From Bradyrhizobium betae (GTDB lineage Bacteria; Pseudomonadota; Alphaproteobacteria; Rhizobiales; Xanthobacteraceae), in NCBI RefSeq assembly GCF_008932115.1, contig NZ_CP044543.1, forward strand, positions 806,001 to 870,000: DNA of 64,000 nucleotides. The letters are read 5' to 3'. The notes below the pieces were generated by a model. It had not been told where the DNA came from and made no database searches. It saw only the letters and a list, made by a program, of their open reading frames with translations. Shown here one piece after another: positions 45,564 through 53,252 of the stretch. The position numbers and the translations under genes are program-made. The stretch's first letter is position 1. Each line of letters starts with the position of its first letter.

Positions 45564-46895
45564 CTACGCGCCCGCCTTCGGTTCGAGCCCGCCGCTCGCG
45601 GTCCAGCGATCCGGATCGGGACTGTGCCCGATCAGCGCGAGCCCGTAGGCGATCGATTCGAACTGGTCGCCCGACATCAGCCGTTCGTTGCCGAACCGGT
45701 CGGCGAACAGCTTTCGGACGGCGGGCACGAACGAGGTCCCGCCGGTCAGGAACACCTTCTCCACTTCGCGCGCGGTGATGCCGGCTTCGTTCAGCACCTT
45801 GTCGACGGTGGACCCCAGCCGGGCGATGTCGTCGGCGATCCAGGAGTCGAAGTTCTTTCGCGTGATGGCCGCGCCGATGTCGACGCCGCCGCCCTTGAAG
45901 CGGAAGTCGACTTCGTCCTTTGCCGAAAGCGCGACCTTGGCATCCGACACCGCTCGATAAAGTGAGAAGCCGAGGTCGAGGTCGACGATGGTGATGAAAT
46001 CCTCGAGCAGCTGCGGTTTCAGCGCACTGCGGGCAAGCTCGCGAAGCTCGCGCAGATCGCCGTTGCTCTTCATCATCGCGAGCTGATGCCAGCGCGCGAG
46101 GTTGGTGTAGTGGCCGGTGGGGACCGGCAGCACCTTGTCGAACGAACGGAAGCTGGAGCCCTTGCCCAGCCGCGGCGAGACGACGTGGTCGACGATGCGG
46201 TAGTCGAACGTGTCGCCCGCGATCCCGATGCCGGCATGGCCGAGCGGCTCGGCGCGCAAGACGCCGCCCGTGCGCGAGAAACGCATCACCGAGAAATCGC
46301 TGGTGCCGCCGCCGAAATCCGCGACCAGCACGGTCGCATCGCGCTCCAGCCGGCGGGCGAAGGAGAACGCGGCGCCCACGGGTTCGTAGACATAGCGCGC
46401 GTGGCCGGCGCCGAGACGCTCGAACGCGGCCCGGTAGCGCTGCATCGCCAGCGCTTCGTCGGGATTTCCGCCGGCGAAGCGCACCGGACGGCCGACCGTG
46501 ATGGTGGAGGTCTCGAAGCTGAATTTGTCGCCGCCATGGCGCGCCAGTGTCCGCAGGAACGCCGCCAGGATGTCCTCGAACTTGAAGCGCTGCCGGAACA
46601 CCTGCGTTGTGTTGAAGCTGCTGCTCGCGGCGAAGGTCTTGAACGACTGGAGGAAGCGGTAGACGTGGCGTCCTTCGAGGAACGTCTCGATCGCCCACGG
46701 GCCGCCTTCGGCCTGGGCGCCGGCTCCCGGCCGGTCCTCCCAGAAGCACAGGGCCGACACATAGACGCTGTGCCGCTGGCCGCCATGGTCGAAGCGGATG
46801 GCCTCGACCCGGCGGTCATCCGCCGCGATCGCGACGACCGTATTGCTGGTCCCGAAATCGATGCCGATCGAGACAGCGGACGAACCGCTCGACAT
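45564..46895 (-). CDS. YegD-like Hsp70-family protein
   Basis: 443 residues: the actin-like ATPase part of Hsp70 without a substrate-binding domain. Phosphate motif IGIDFGTSNTVVAIA, second phosphate loop VLVADFGGGTSDFSVMRF and adenosine motif VFLTGGTSFVPAVRKLF are present. This length and architecture are those of E. coli YegD, a putative chaperone. No dnaJ or grpE lies nearby. The interval between this gene and 47253 contains the next oxalate-type operator. Confidence 0.88.
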   Translation of the reverse strand: MSSGSSAVSIGIDFGTSNTVVAIAADDRRVEAIRFDHGGQRHSVYVSALCFWEDRPGAGAQAEGGPWAIETFLEGRHVYRFLQSFKTFAASSSFNTTQVFRQRFKFEDILAAFLRTLARHGGDKFSFETSTITVGRPVRFAGGNPDEALAMQRYRAAFERLGAGHARYVYEPVGAAFSFARRLERDATVLVADFGGGTSDFSVMRFSRTGGVLRAEPLGHAGIGIAGDTFDYRIVDHVVSPRLGKGSSFRSFDKVLPVPTGHYTNLARWHQLAMMKSNGDLRELRELARSALKPQLLEDFITIVDLDLGFSLYRAVSDAKVALSAKDEVDFRFKGGGVDIGAAITRKNFDSWIADDIARLGSTVDKVLNEAGITAREVEKVFLTGGTSFVPAVRKLFADRFGNERLMSGDQFESIAYGLALIGHSPDPDRWTASGGLEPKAGA

Positions 46896-47180
46896 GAACC
46901 ACTCTGACGCTTGATTGGAAAAGGGGGCAGACCACTAACGGCTTTGACCTGCTCTGCCAAGGCCGCAGATGCTGCAGCGCGGTCGGAGGGACGCTCCGAA
47001 ATGTTGCCTATCCTGGCAATGCGAGCCAAGAGCGCGAAGCATTTTCCGGGCGTTTCGGCACCAGATCCGCCGTTTCGGGACGTTACTTAGCTATTTTAGG
47101 CCCAAGGCGGCCGCCTTGACGGATGATTATGCTGCAATGCGGGAGCGTGCATGCTGCCATGCAATGGCATGCATAGACAC

Positions 47181-47197
47181 TGGCATCTGGTATACGT
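47181..47197 (+). promoter_or_regulatory. GntR-type operator TGGCATCTGGTATACGT, copy 3
   Basis: Matches the gntR-promoter element in 13 of 17 positions, 55 bp before the 45-residue peptide gene. An extra inverted repeat TGCCAT-GCA-ATGGCA (47155-47169) lies just upstream. The remainder of 46896-47252 holds no gene. Confidence 0.65.
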
Positions 47198-47252
47198 AGA
47201 TTGCCTTTCGAAATGAGACAGCAATACTGACTGTCTCGAGAAAGGAATTCCG

Positions 47253-47390
47253 ATGTCCAAGACCGCTTCCGTCGCCCTCGCCCCGTCCTCCTCGCTGTTC
47301 GCGCGCTTCATGGCCGCGGTGGACCGCTTCCTGATGGCGAGCGCCGAAATCTCCAATCACAACGGCGACCTGCCCCGCTTCGGCCTGTAA
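47253..47390 (+). CDS. 45-residue peptide gene in the oxalate regulon
   Basis: Translates to MSKTASVALAPSSSLFARFM... ending in ISNHNGDLPRFGL, 45 residues. A ribosome site AAAGGAA precedes the ATG by 6 bp. The middle FARFMAAVDRFLMASAEI can form an amphipathic helix. An operator-like site lies upstream and a strong terminator lies 69 bp downstream, so it is a complete, independently expressed gene. Peptides with a similar NGDLPxFGL ending recur in Bradyrhizobium-type genomes by memory; no function is known. Confidence 0.72.
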   Translation: MSKTASVALAPSSSLFARFMAAVDRFLMASAEISNHNGDLPRFGL

Positions 47391-47458
47391 GCAGCGCCGC
47401 CCGCACTGCGGAGCGCGACGCGCCGGTTTCCGGACCGTCGATATACTACTTTTGATGA

Positions 47459-47488
47459 ATGGCCCCGCACGACGGGGCCATTTCTATT
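47459..47488 (+). terminator. Intrinsic terminator after the 45-residue peptide gene
   Basis: ATGGCCCCG-CACGA-CGGGGCCAT, nine perfect pairs, followed by TTCTATTT. Confidence 0.88.
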
Positions 47489-47565
47489 TGCGTTGTCCGA
47501 TTCACAGCCGGGCCGGAAAGGTCCTGCGGCATTTGCGCACGGTGACCGGACCAGCGCTTGAACCT

Positions 47566-47582
47566 TGGCATAATGAATACAA
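47566..47582 (+). promoter_or_regulatory. Degenerate GntR-type operator TGGCATAATGAATACAA, copy 4
   Basis: Aligned with the copy at 50634-50650 it agrees in 14 of 17 positions, and the shared context extends upstream (CTTGA at 47557 and 50625). It lies 51 bp before the first oxlT-like gene. Confidence 0.5.
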
Positions 47583-47633
47583 GAATGCCGCTCCAGCGCT
47601 CGAAGAAAAAATAGAGGCGCCACGGGAGGCTTT

Positions 47634-48923
47634 ATGACGGACATGGTGCAGGCAACGGCCCCTACAGCCGCGCGCGTTAGCGACACGTATCGCTGGGCGC
47701 AATTGGCGGTCGGTGTAGCGGCGATGGTGATGATCGCCAATTATCAATACGGCTGGACGTTCTTCGTCCCCGACATCCAGAAGAAGTTCGGCTGGGATCG
47801 CGCCTCGATCCAGTGGGCCTTCACGCTCTTCGTCCTGTTCGAGACCTGGCTGGTGCCGATCGAAGGCTGGTTCGTCGACAAATACGGCCCGCGCCTCGTC
47901 GTGCTGGTCGGCGGCGTGCTCTGCGCCATCGGCTGGGCGATCAACGCGCAGGCCACCACGCTCAACGGCTACTATCTCGGCATGATCATCGCGGGCATCG
48001 GCGCGGGCGGCGTCTACGGCACCTGCGTCGGCAATGCGCTGAAATGGTTTCCGGACAAGCGCGGTCTCGCCGCGGGCATCACCGCCGCGGGCTTCGGTGC
48101 GGGCTCCGCGCTGACCGTCGCGCCGATCCAGGCGATGATCAAGGACAGCGGCTTCCAGACCACCTTCCTCTATTTCGGGCTCGGACAAGGCATCATCATC
48201 TGCGTCCTCGCCTTCTTCCTGCTGGCGCCGAAAGCAGGCCAGGTGCCAAACGTCGTGGCGAACGCCAATCTGCTGCAGACCCGCCGCAACTATCAGCCGA
48301 CCGAGGTGCTGCGTCAGCCGATCTTCTGGCTGATGTACTTCATGTTCGTGATCGTCGGCTCCGGCGGCCTGATGGTGACGGCCAATCTGAAGCCGATCGC
48401 GGCCGACTGGAAGGTCGACAACGTGCCGGTCACGCTGATGGCGGTGACCATGACGGCGGTGACCTTCGCGGCCACGATCGACCGCGTGCTCAACGGCCTG
48501 ACGCGTCCGTTCTTCGGCTGGATCTCCGACATGATCGGCCGCGAGAACACGATGTTCATCGCCTTCGGCATGGAAGGGTTCGGCATCTGGATGCTCTATC
48601 TCTGGGGCCACGATCCGATCTGGTTCGTGCTGCTCTCGGGCTTCGTGTTCTTTGCCTGGGGCGAGATCTACTCGCTGTTCCCCTCGACCTGCACCGACAC
48701 GTTCGGCGCCAAGTTCGCGACCACCAATGCCGGCCTGCTCTACACCGCGAAGGGCACGGCTGCGCTGCTGGTGCCGATCGCGAACTACATGCAGCAGTCG
48801 TCGGGCACCTGGGACAGCGTGTTCATCATCGCGGCCGGCGCCAACATCCTGGCCTCGGCACTGGCGATCGCGGTGCTCAAGCCCTGGCGCAAGATCGTGG
48901 TCGCGAAATCGACCGCCGCCTGA
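47634..48923 (+). CDS. OxlT-like oxalate:formate antiporter (MFS), copy 1
   Basis: 429 residues, twelve membrane helices, MFS. Start ATG behind GGGAGG. OxlT-like features include NYQYGWTFFVPDIQKKFGW, AGIGAGGVYGTCVGNALKWFPDKRGLAAGITAAGFGAGSALTVAPI and FFGWISDMIGRENTMFIAF. Members exchange oxalate2- for formate-, pairing exactly with Frc/Oxc chemistry and generating proton-motive force. It is 4.6 kb from frc but linked by the shared operator. It ends at an intrinsic terminator. Confidence 0.9.
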   Translation: MTDMVQATAPTAARVSDTYRWAQLAVGVAAMVMIANYQYGWTFFVPDIQKKFGWDRASIQWAFTLFVLFETWLVPIEGWFVDKYGPRLVVLVGGVLCAIGWAINAQATTLNGYYLGMIIAGIGAGGVYGTCVGNALKWFPDKRGLAAGITAAGFGAGSALTVAPIQAMIKDSGFQTTFLYFGLGQGIIICVLAFFLLAPKAGQVPNVVANANLLQTRRNYQPTEVLRQPIFWLMYFMFVIVGSGGLMVTANLKPIAADWKVDNVPVTLMAVTMTAVTFAATIDRVLNGLTRPFFGWISDMIGRENTMFIAFGMEGFGIWMLYLWGHDPIWFVLLSGFVFFAWGEIYSLFPSTCTDTFGAKFATTNAGLLYTAKGTAALLVPIANYMQQSSGTWDSVFIIAAGANILASALAIAVLKPWRKIVVAKSTAA

Positions 48924-48952
48924 CGCGCTTCACCACAGCCCGTTCGAGCGCG

Positions 48953-48984
48953 ACGCCCGGCCTTGTGGCCGGGCGTTTCGTTTT
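48953..48984 (+). terminator. Intrinsic terminator after the first oxlT-like gene
   Basis: ACGCCCGGCC-TTGT-GGCCGGGCGT, ten perfect pairs, followed by TTCGTTTT. Confidence 0.88.
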
Positions 48985-49063
48985 GCGCGAAACCCCTTCG
49001 ATTCCGGGGATCCGAACGGAACCGGATATTTTCTGAGGCGAGCCCCAGATAGGGCTTGCCTTC

Positions 49064-49080
49064 TGGAATATGGTATACCA
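49064..49080 (+). promoter_or_regulatory. GntR-type operator TGGAATATGGTATACCA, copy 5
   Basis: Contains the perfect 10-bp palindrome TGGTATACCA (49071-49080), the best core in the window, 101 bp before the second oxlT-like gene. Confidence 0.75.
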
Positions 49081-49181
49081 ATCTCCCCGCCGCGCTTGCG
49101 ACGATAAGCCACAACATTTGCGACACTGGGTCATCTTGCAATCCCAGGTCGTGACAAATCAGGCGCATTGGGAGGGTCTTG

Positions 49182-50504
49182 ATGATGTCCAGCACGGATG
49201 GCGCCGTCACAGCTGCGCCGCTTCGCACCGGTTTCCGTTGGTTTCAGCTCGCCATGGGCATCGTCTGCATGGCGATGATCGCCAACCTGCAATACGGCTG
49301 GACGCTGTTCGTCGATCCGATCGATGCGGCCCACCATTGGGGCCGCGCCGCGATCCAGCTCGCTTTCACCGTCTTCGTCGTCACCGAGACCTGGCTGGTG
49401 CCGGTCGAGGCGTGGTTCGTCGACAAATACGGTCCGCGCATCGTCATCATGTTCGGCGGCGTCATGATCGCGCTGTCCTGGGTGCTCAACTCCTACGCCG
49501 ACTCGCTCACCCTGCTCTACGCGGCCGCGATCATCGGCGGCATGGGCGCGGGCGCGGTGTACGGAACCTGCGTCGGCAACGCGCTGAAATGGTTTCCCGA
49601 TCGCCGCGGTCTTGCTGCCGGCGCAACCGCCGCCGGCTTCGGTGCCGGCGCCGCACTCACCGTGGTGCCGATCGCGACCATGATCGCATCGAGCGGCTAC
49701 CAGCACGCGTTCCTCACCTTCGGCATCGGCCAGGGCCTGATCGTGTTCGTGCTCGCCTTCTTCATTCAGCCGCCGCGGATTTCGATCCCGCCGAAGAAGA
49801 AGCAGCTCAACCTGCCGCAGACCAAGATCGACTTCACCCCGCCGCAAGTGCTGCGCGCCCCTATTTTCTGGGTGATGTACCTCGTTTTCGTCATGGTCGC
49901 GTCCGGCGGCCTGATGACCGCGGCGCAGATCGCACCGATCGCGCACGACTTCAAGATCGCCGACACGCCGGTGACACTCGCCGGATTCCAGATGGCGGCC
50001 TTGACGTTCGCGATCTCGCTCGACCGCATCTTCGACGGCTTTGGCCGTCCGTTCTTCGGCTGGGTGTCCGACACGATTGGCCGCGAGCACACCATGTTCA
50101 TCGCGTTCGGCACCGCGGCGGTGATGCTGCTGACGCTGTCGGCCTACGGCCACGTTCCGATCGTGTTCGTGCTCGCGACGGCGGTGTATTTCGGCGTGTT
50201 CGGCGAGATCTACTCGCTGTTCCCCGCCACCTGCGGCGACACCTTCGGCTCGAAATACGCGACCACCAACAACGGCATGCTCTACACCGCGAAGGGAACG
50301 GCCTCCCTGCTCGTCCCGCTCGCCAGCGTGATCTCGACCGCCTATGGCTGGAAGGCCGTGTTCGTGGTGGCGGTGGCGCTGAACGCGACGGCAGCATTGA
50401 TGGCGCTGTTCGTGATCAAGCCGCTGCGCCGCTCCTTCATCCTCGGCAAGGAGGCCGAGAGCGCCCGCACCGCGACCGGCAGCGCCAAGACCGAGACGGC
50501 GTAA
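49182..50504 (+). CDS. OxlT-like oxalate:formate antiporter (MFS), copy 2
   Basis: About 440 residues from the ATG at 49182 (49185 also possible) behind GGGAGGG. Close paralogue of the upstream antiporter: NLQYGWTLFVDPIDAAHHWGRAAIQLAFTVFVVTETWLVPVEAWFVDKYGPR and AGAVYGTCVGNALKWFPDRRGLAAG align along the whole length. The tail is longer and charged (KEAESARTATGSAKTETA). It probably arose by tandem duplication. Different affinity, direction or counter-ion could separate the two copies. It has its own operator and terminator. Confidence 0.9.
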   Translation: MMSSTDGAVTAAPLRTGFRWFQLAMGIVCMAMIANLQYGWTLFVDPIDAAHHWGRAAIQLAFTVFVVTETWLVPVEAWFVDKYGPRIVIMFGGVMIALSWVLNSYADSLTLLYAAAIIGGMGAGAVYGTCVGNALKWFPDRRGLAAGATAAGFGAGAALTVVPIATMIASSGYQHAFLTFGIGQGLIVFVLAFFIQPPRISIPPKKKQLNLPQTKIDFTPPQVLRAPIFWVMYLVFVMVASGGLMTAAQIAPIAHDFKIADTPVTLAGFQMAALTFAISLDRIFDGFGRPFFGWVSDTIGREHTMFIAFGTAAVMLLTLSAYGHVPIVFVLATAVYFGVFGEIYSLFPATCGDTFGSKYATTNNGMLYTAKGTASLLVPLASVISTAYGWKAVFVVAVALNATAALMALFVIKPLRRSFILGKEAESARTATGSAKTETA

Positions 50505-50530
50505 GCCGCCACACGCCAAGACATGACCGA

Positions 50531-50563
50531 GAAAGGGGCGCAGCGATGCGCCCCTTTCTTTTT
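50531..50563 (+). terminator. Intrinsic terminator after the second oxlT-like gene
   Basis: GAAAGGGGCGCA-GCGA-TGCGCCCCTTTC, twelve perfect pairs, then TTTTT. Confidence 0.92.
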
Positions 50564-50633
50564 GGCGCCACGACAAACGTCAGCAGCCCTGTCGCAAGAT
50601 TTTTCGGATCAGCCAAATCGATCGCTTGACGAT

Positions 50634-50650
50634 TGGCATTATGTATACCA
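50634..50650 (+). promoter_or_regulatory. GntR-type operator TGGCATTATGTATACCA, copy 6
   Basis: Seventeen-bp element 34 bp before the CBS-domain gene, preceded by CTTGACG (50625-50631) as the gntR-proximal copy is preceded by CTTGACA. The short distance to the start suggests it overlaps the promoter and acts in repression. Confidence 0.7.
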
Positions 50651-50684
50651 CACTTGATCCGTCATTCACCCCAGGGAGGTTGCA

Positions 50685-51113
50685 ATGCTGGTCGGAGACA
50701 TTCTGCGCAAGAAGACACCGCGCGTTGTCACGGTGCGAATGAACGAAACGGTGGGTATCGCCGCCAAGCTGATGCGCGCCAACAACATCAGCGCGCTGGT
50801 GGTCAAGGACGTGGTCCGCTCCGAGGGCAACACCGCCGTCGGCATGTTCACCGAGCGCGATGTGGTGCGCGCCGTCGCCGAGCACGGCGCGAACGGCGTC
50901 AACGTCAAGGTCTCACAGCTCGTCTCGGTGCAGCAGCTCGTCTCCTGCACCTCCTCGGACACGATCGAGCACGTCCGGCACCTGATGAACCGCAATCACA
51001 TCCGGCACCTGCCCGTGATCGACGATTACAGTCTCGTCTCCGTCATCAGCATGCGCGACATCGCCGCTGCCGTCGACGAAGCGATCAACGGCACGCCGCA
51101 GGCAGCAGCCTAA
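50685..51113 (+). CDS. Two-CBS-domain protein
   Basis: 142 residues made of two CBS modules: TPRVVTVRMNETVGIAAKLMRANNISALVVKD... GMFTERDVVRAVAEHG and VSCTSSDTIEHVRHLMNRNHIRHLPVIDDYSLVSVISMRDIAAAV. CBS pairs bind adenosine nucleotides or NAD and sense energy state. It stands alone, with an operator of the oxalate regulon just upstream, so it may adjust oxalate enzymes or transport to energy supply. Confidence 0.9.
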   Translation: MLVGDILRKKTPRVVTVRMNETVGIAAKLMRANNISALVVKDVVRSEGNTAVGMFTERDVVRAVAEHGANGVNVKVSQLVSVQQLVSCTSSDTIEHVRHLMNRNHIRHLPVIDDYSLVSVISMRDIAAAVDEAINGTPQAAA

Positions 51114-51214
51114 AGCGGCACGCCCCTTCGCCTGCGACGACCAGCCCCGGCTCGGATCCATCCGAGCCGGACAGGATCCTTCGTCCCGAAATTCCGGCCA
51201 CCCGCGAGGATTTC

Positions 51215-52234
51215 ATGAAGATCTGCATCTACGGCGCCGGCGCGATCGGCCGATATCTCGGGGTTCAGCTCGCGCGCGCGGGCGCCGATATCAGCCTGGT
51301 CGCACGCGGCGCCCATCTCGCCGCGATGCGCGAGCGCGGCCTGACACTGCTCACGGGCGAGGAGAAACACACCGTGCATCCGCGCTGCACCGACGACCCC
51401 GCCGAGCTCGGCGAGCAGGATTTCATCATCATCACGCTGAAGGCGCATTCGATCACCGGCGTGATCGAGAAGATGCAGCCGCTGCTCGGGCCGCACACCC
51501 GCATCGTCACCGCCGTCAACGGCATACCCTATTGGTACTTCTACAGGCACGGCGGCTCGTACGAGAATGCGACGCTGGAGAGCATCGACCCCGGCGGGCG
51601 GCAGTGGCGCGAGATCGGCGCCGAGCGCGCCATCGGCTGCATCGTCTATCCCGCCACCGAGATCGAGGCGCCCGGCGTGATCCGCCACGTCTACGGCAAC
51701 AATTTTCCGCTCGGCGAGCCCTCCGGCGAGATCACGCCGGACGTGCAGCGCCTTGCCGATCTGTTCGTCTCGGCCGGACTGAAAGCGCCGGTGCTCGACC
51801 GCATCCGCGACGAGATCTGGCTGAAGCTGTGGGGCAATGTCTGCTTCAACCCGATCAGCGCGCTCACCCATGCGACGCTCGACGTGATCTGCACCGATCC
51901 GTCCACGCGTGCGCTGTCGCGCGCGATCATGGTGGAGACGCAAGGCATCGCCGAGACCTTCGGCGTCAAATTCCGCGTCGATGTCGAGCGCCGCATCGAA
52001 GGCGCCCGCAAGGTCGGCGCGCACAAGACCTCGATGCTGCAGGATCTCGAGCGCGGTCGCCCGATGGAGATCGATCCGCTCGTCACCGTGGTGCAGGAGA
52101 TGGGGCGCCTGACCGGAATTCCGACGCCCGCGCTCGACTCGGTGCTGGCGATGGTGACGCAGCGCGCCCGCGTCGCCGGCCTCTATGATGGCGTCTCGAC
52201 GCCGGCCGATCCGCATGCCCTGGCGGTGGCATGA
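51215..52234 (+). CDS. 2-dehydropantoate 2-reductase-family protein (ApbA/PanE)
   Basis: 339 residues from the ATG at 51215 behind GAGGA; the open frame upstream is not coding. N-terminal NAD(P) motif MKICIYGAGAIGRYLGVQLARAG and C-terminal ApbA_C part with WLKLWGNVCFNPISALTHATLDVI and KTSMLQDLERGRPMEIDPL (catalytic lysine and substrate residues). Family members reduce ketopantoate, but many paralogues act on other 2-keto acids. The ATGA overlap with a fumarylacetoacetate-hydrolase-type gene suggests a catabolic role rather than pantothenate synthesis. Confidence 0.88.
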   Translation: MKICIYGAGAIGRYLGVQLARAGADISLVARGAHLAAMRERGLTLLTGEEKHTVHPRCTDDPAELGEQDFIIITLKAHSITGVIEKMQPLLGPHTRIVTAVNGIPYWYFYRHGGSYENATLESIDPGGRQWREIGAERAIGCIVYPATEIEAPGVIRHVYGNNFPLGEPSGEITPDVQRLADLFVSAGLKAPVLDRIRDEIWLKLWGNVCFNPISALTHATLDVICTDPSTRALSRAIMVETQGIAETFGVKFRVDVERRIEGARKVGAHKTSMLQDLERGRPMEIDPLVTVVQEMGRLTGIPTPALDSVLAMVTQRARVAGLYDGVSTPADPHALAVA

Positions 52235-53016
52235 TGGCGGACGTCACCAAATGGCTTCGCTTCCGCCACGCCGGCGCAACCGGCTTCGGGACACAGGCCT
52301 CATCGGGCATCAGCGTGCATGAGGGCGAAATGTTCGGCCGCAATGCGCCCACCGGCAAGACGCTGGCGCTGTCGGACGTCGAGCTGCTCGCCCCTTGCGC
52401 GCCCAGCAAGATCGTCGCGCTCTGGAACAATTTTCACGCGCTCGCCGCCAAGCTGAACCAGCCCGAGCCGCCGGAGCCGCTCTATCTGCTCAAGGCCACC
52501 ACCAGCATTACGACGCCCGGCGCCGTGATCCGCCGCCCCTCGTACTACGACGGCAAGACCACCTATGAAGGCGAGCTCGGCATCGTCATCGGCAGGACCT
52601 GCGCGCGCGTCTCGCCTGCGGAGGCGGACAGCTTCATCTTCGGCTACACCTGCGTCAACGACATCACCGCCAACGACATCCTGACCAGCGATCCCACCTT
52701 CCCTCAGTGGGCCCGCGCCAAGGGCATCGACGATTACGGCCCGTTCGGCCCGGTGATCGCAACCGGGCTCGATCCCGCAAAGCTCACGGTGCGCACCATC
52801 CTCAACGGCGCCGAGCGGCAGAACTATCCGATCGCGGATATGATCTTCTCGGCGCAGGAGCTGGTCAGCAGGATCTCCCACGACATGACCCTGCTCCCCG
52901 GCGACCTCATCGCCGTCGGCACCTCGGTTGGCGTCGGCGTGATGAAGGAGCCGGTGAATGTCGTGACCGTCGCGATCGACGGCATCGGCGAGCTGACCAA
53001 CGAGTTTCGGCTGTAG
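52231..53016 (+). CDS. Fumarylacetoacetate hydrolase-family protein
   Basis: 261 residues. The FAH metal site is visible: YEGELGIVIGRTCARV, GYTCVNDITANDI and, later, RISHDMTLLPGDLIAVGTSVGVGVM. These enzymes hydrolyse or decarboxylate acylpyruvates and hydrate dienoates at the end of aromatic pathways. It overlaps the stop of the upstream reductase by 4 bp, so the two are one transcription unit on an unknown 2-keto acid substrate. Confidence 0.9.
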   Translation: MMADVTKWLRFRHAGATGFGTQASSGISVHEGEMFGRNAPTGKTLALSDVELLAPCAPSKIVALWNNFHALAAKLNQPEPPEPLYLLKATTSITTPGAVIRRPSYYDGKTTYEGELGIVIGRTCARVSPAEADSFIFGYTCVNDITANDILTSDPTFPQWARAKGIDDYGPFGPVIATGLDPAKLTVRTILNGAERQNYPIADMIFSAQELVSRISHDMTLLPGDLIAVGTSVGVGVMKEPVNVVTVAIDGIGELTNEFRL

Positions 53017-53024
53017 CTCTCGCA

Positions 53025-53064
53025 GTCATTCCGGGGCGGCGCAGAGCGCCGAGCCCGGAATGAC
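53025..53064. repeat. Short palindromic intergenic element
   Basis: GTCATTCCGGGC-type ends (GTCATTCCGGGGC and GAGCCCGGAATGAC) with GGCGCAGAGCGCC inside; a common rhizobial intergenic palindrome, probably folding after the hydrolase gene. Confidence 0.75.
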
Positions 53065-53252
53065 GACTGAGGACTGGGCCAGCGCAATCCCCCATTTCGG
53101 GAAAACCCGGCAACCTCAGGCATGCCCCTTCACCGATCCGCCGACGGGATCCGGCGCCGATCGCGCGATCCGAGGTGTCGGCCCCCTTGATCTCGGTTCC
53201 GCTCTCCAATAGCAACTATGGCGATATTGTGTGCCGGCGTGAGGAATTCACG

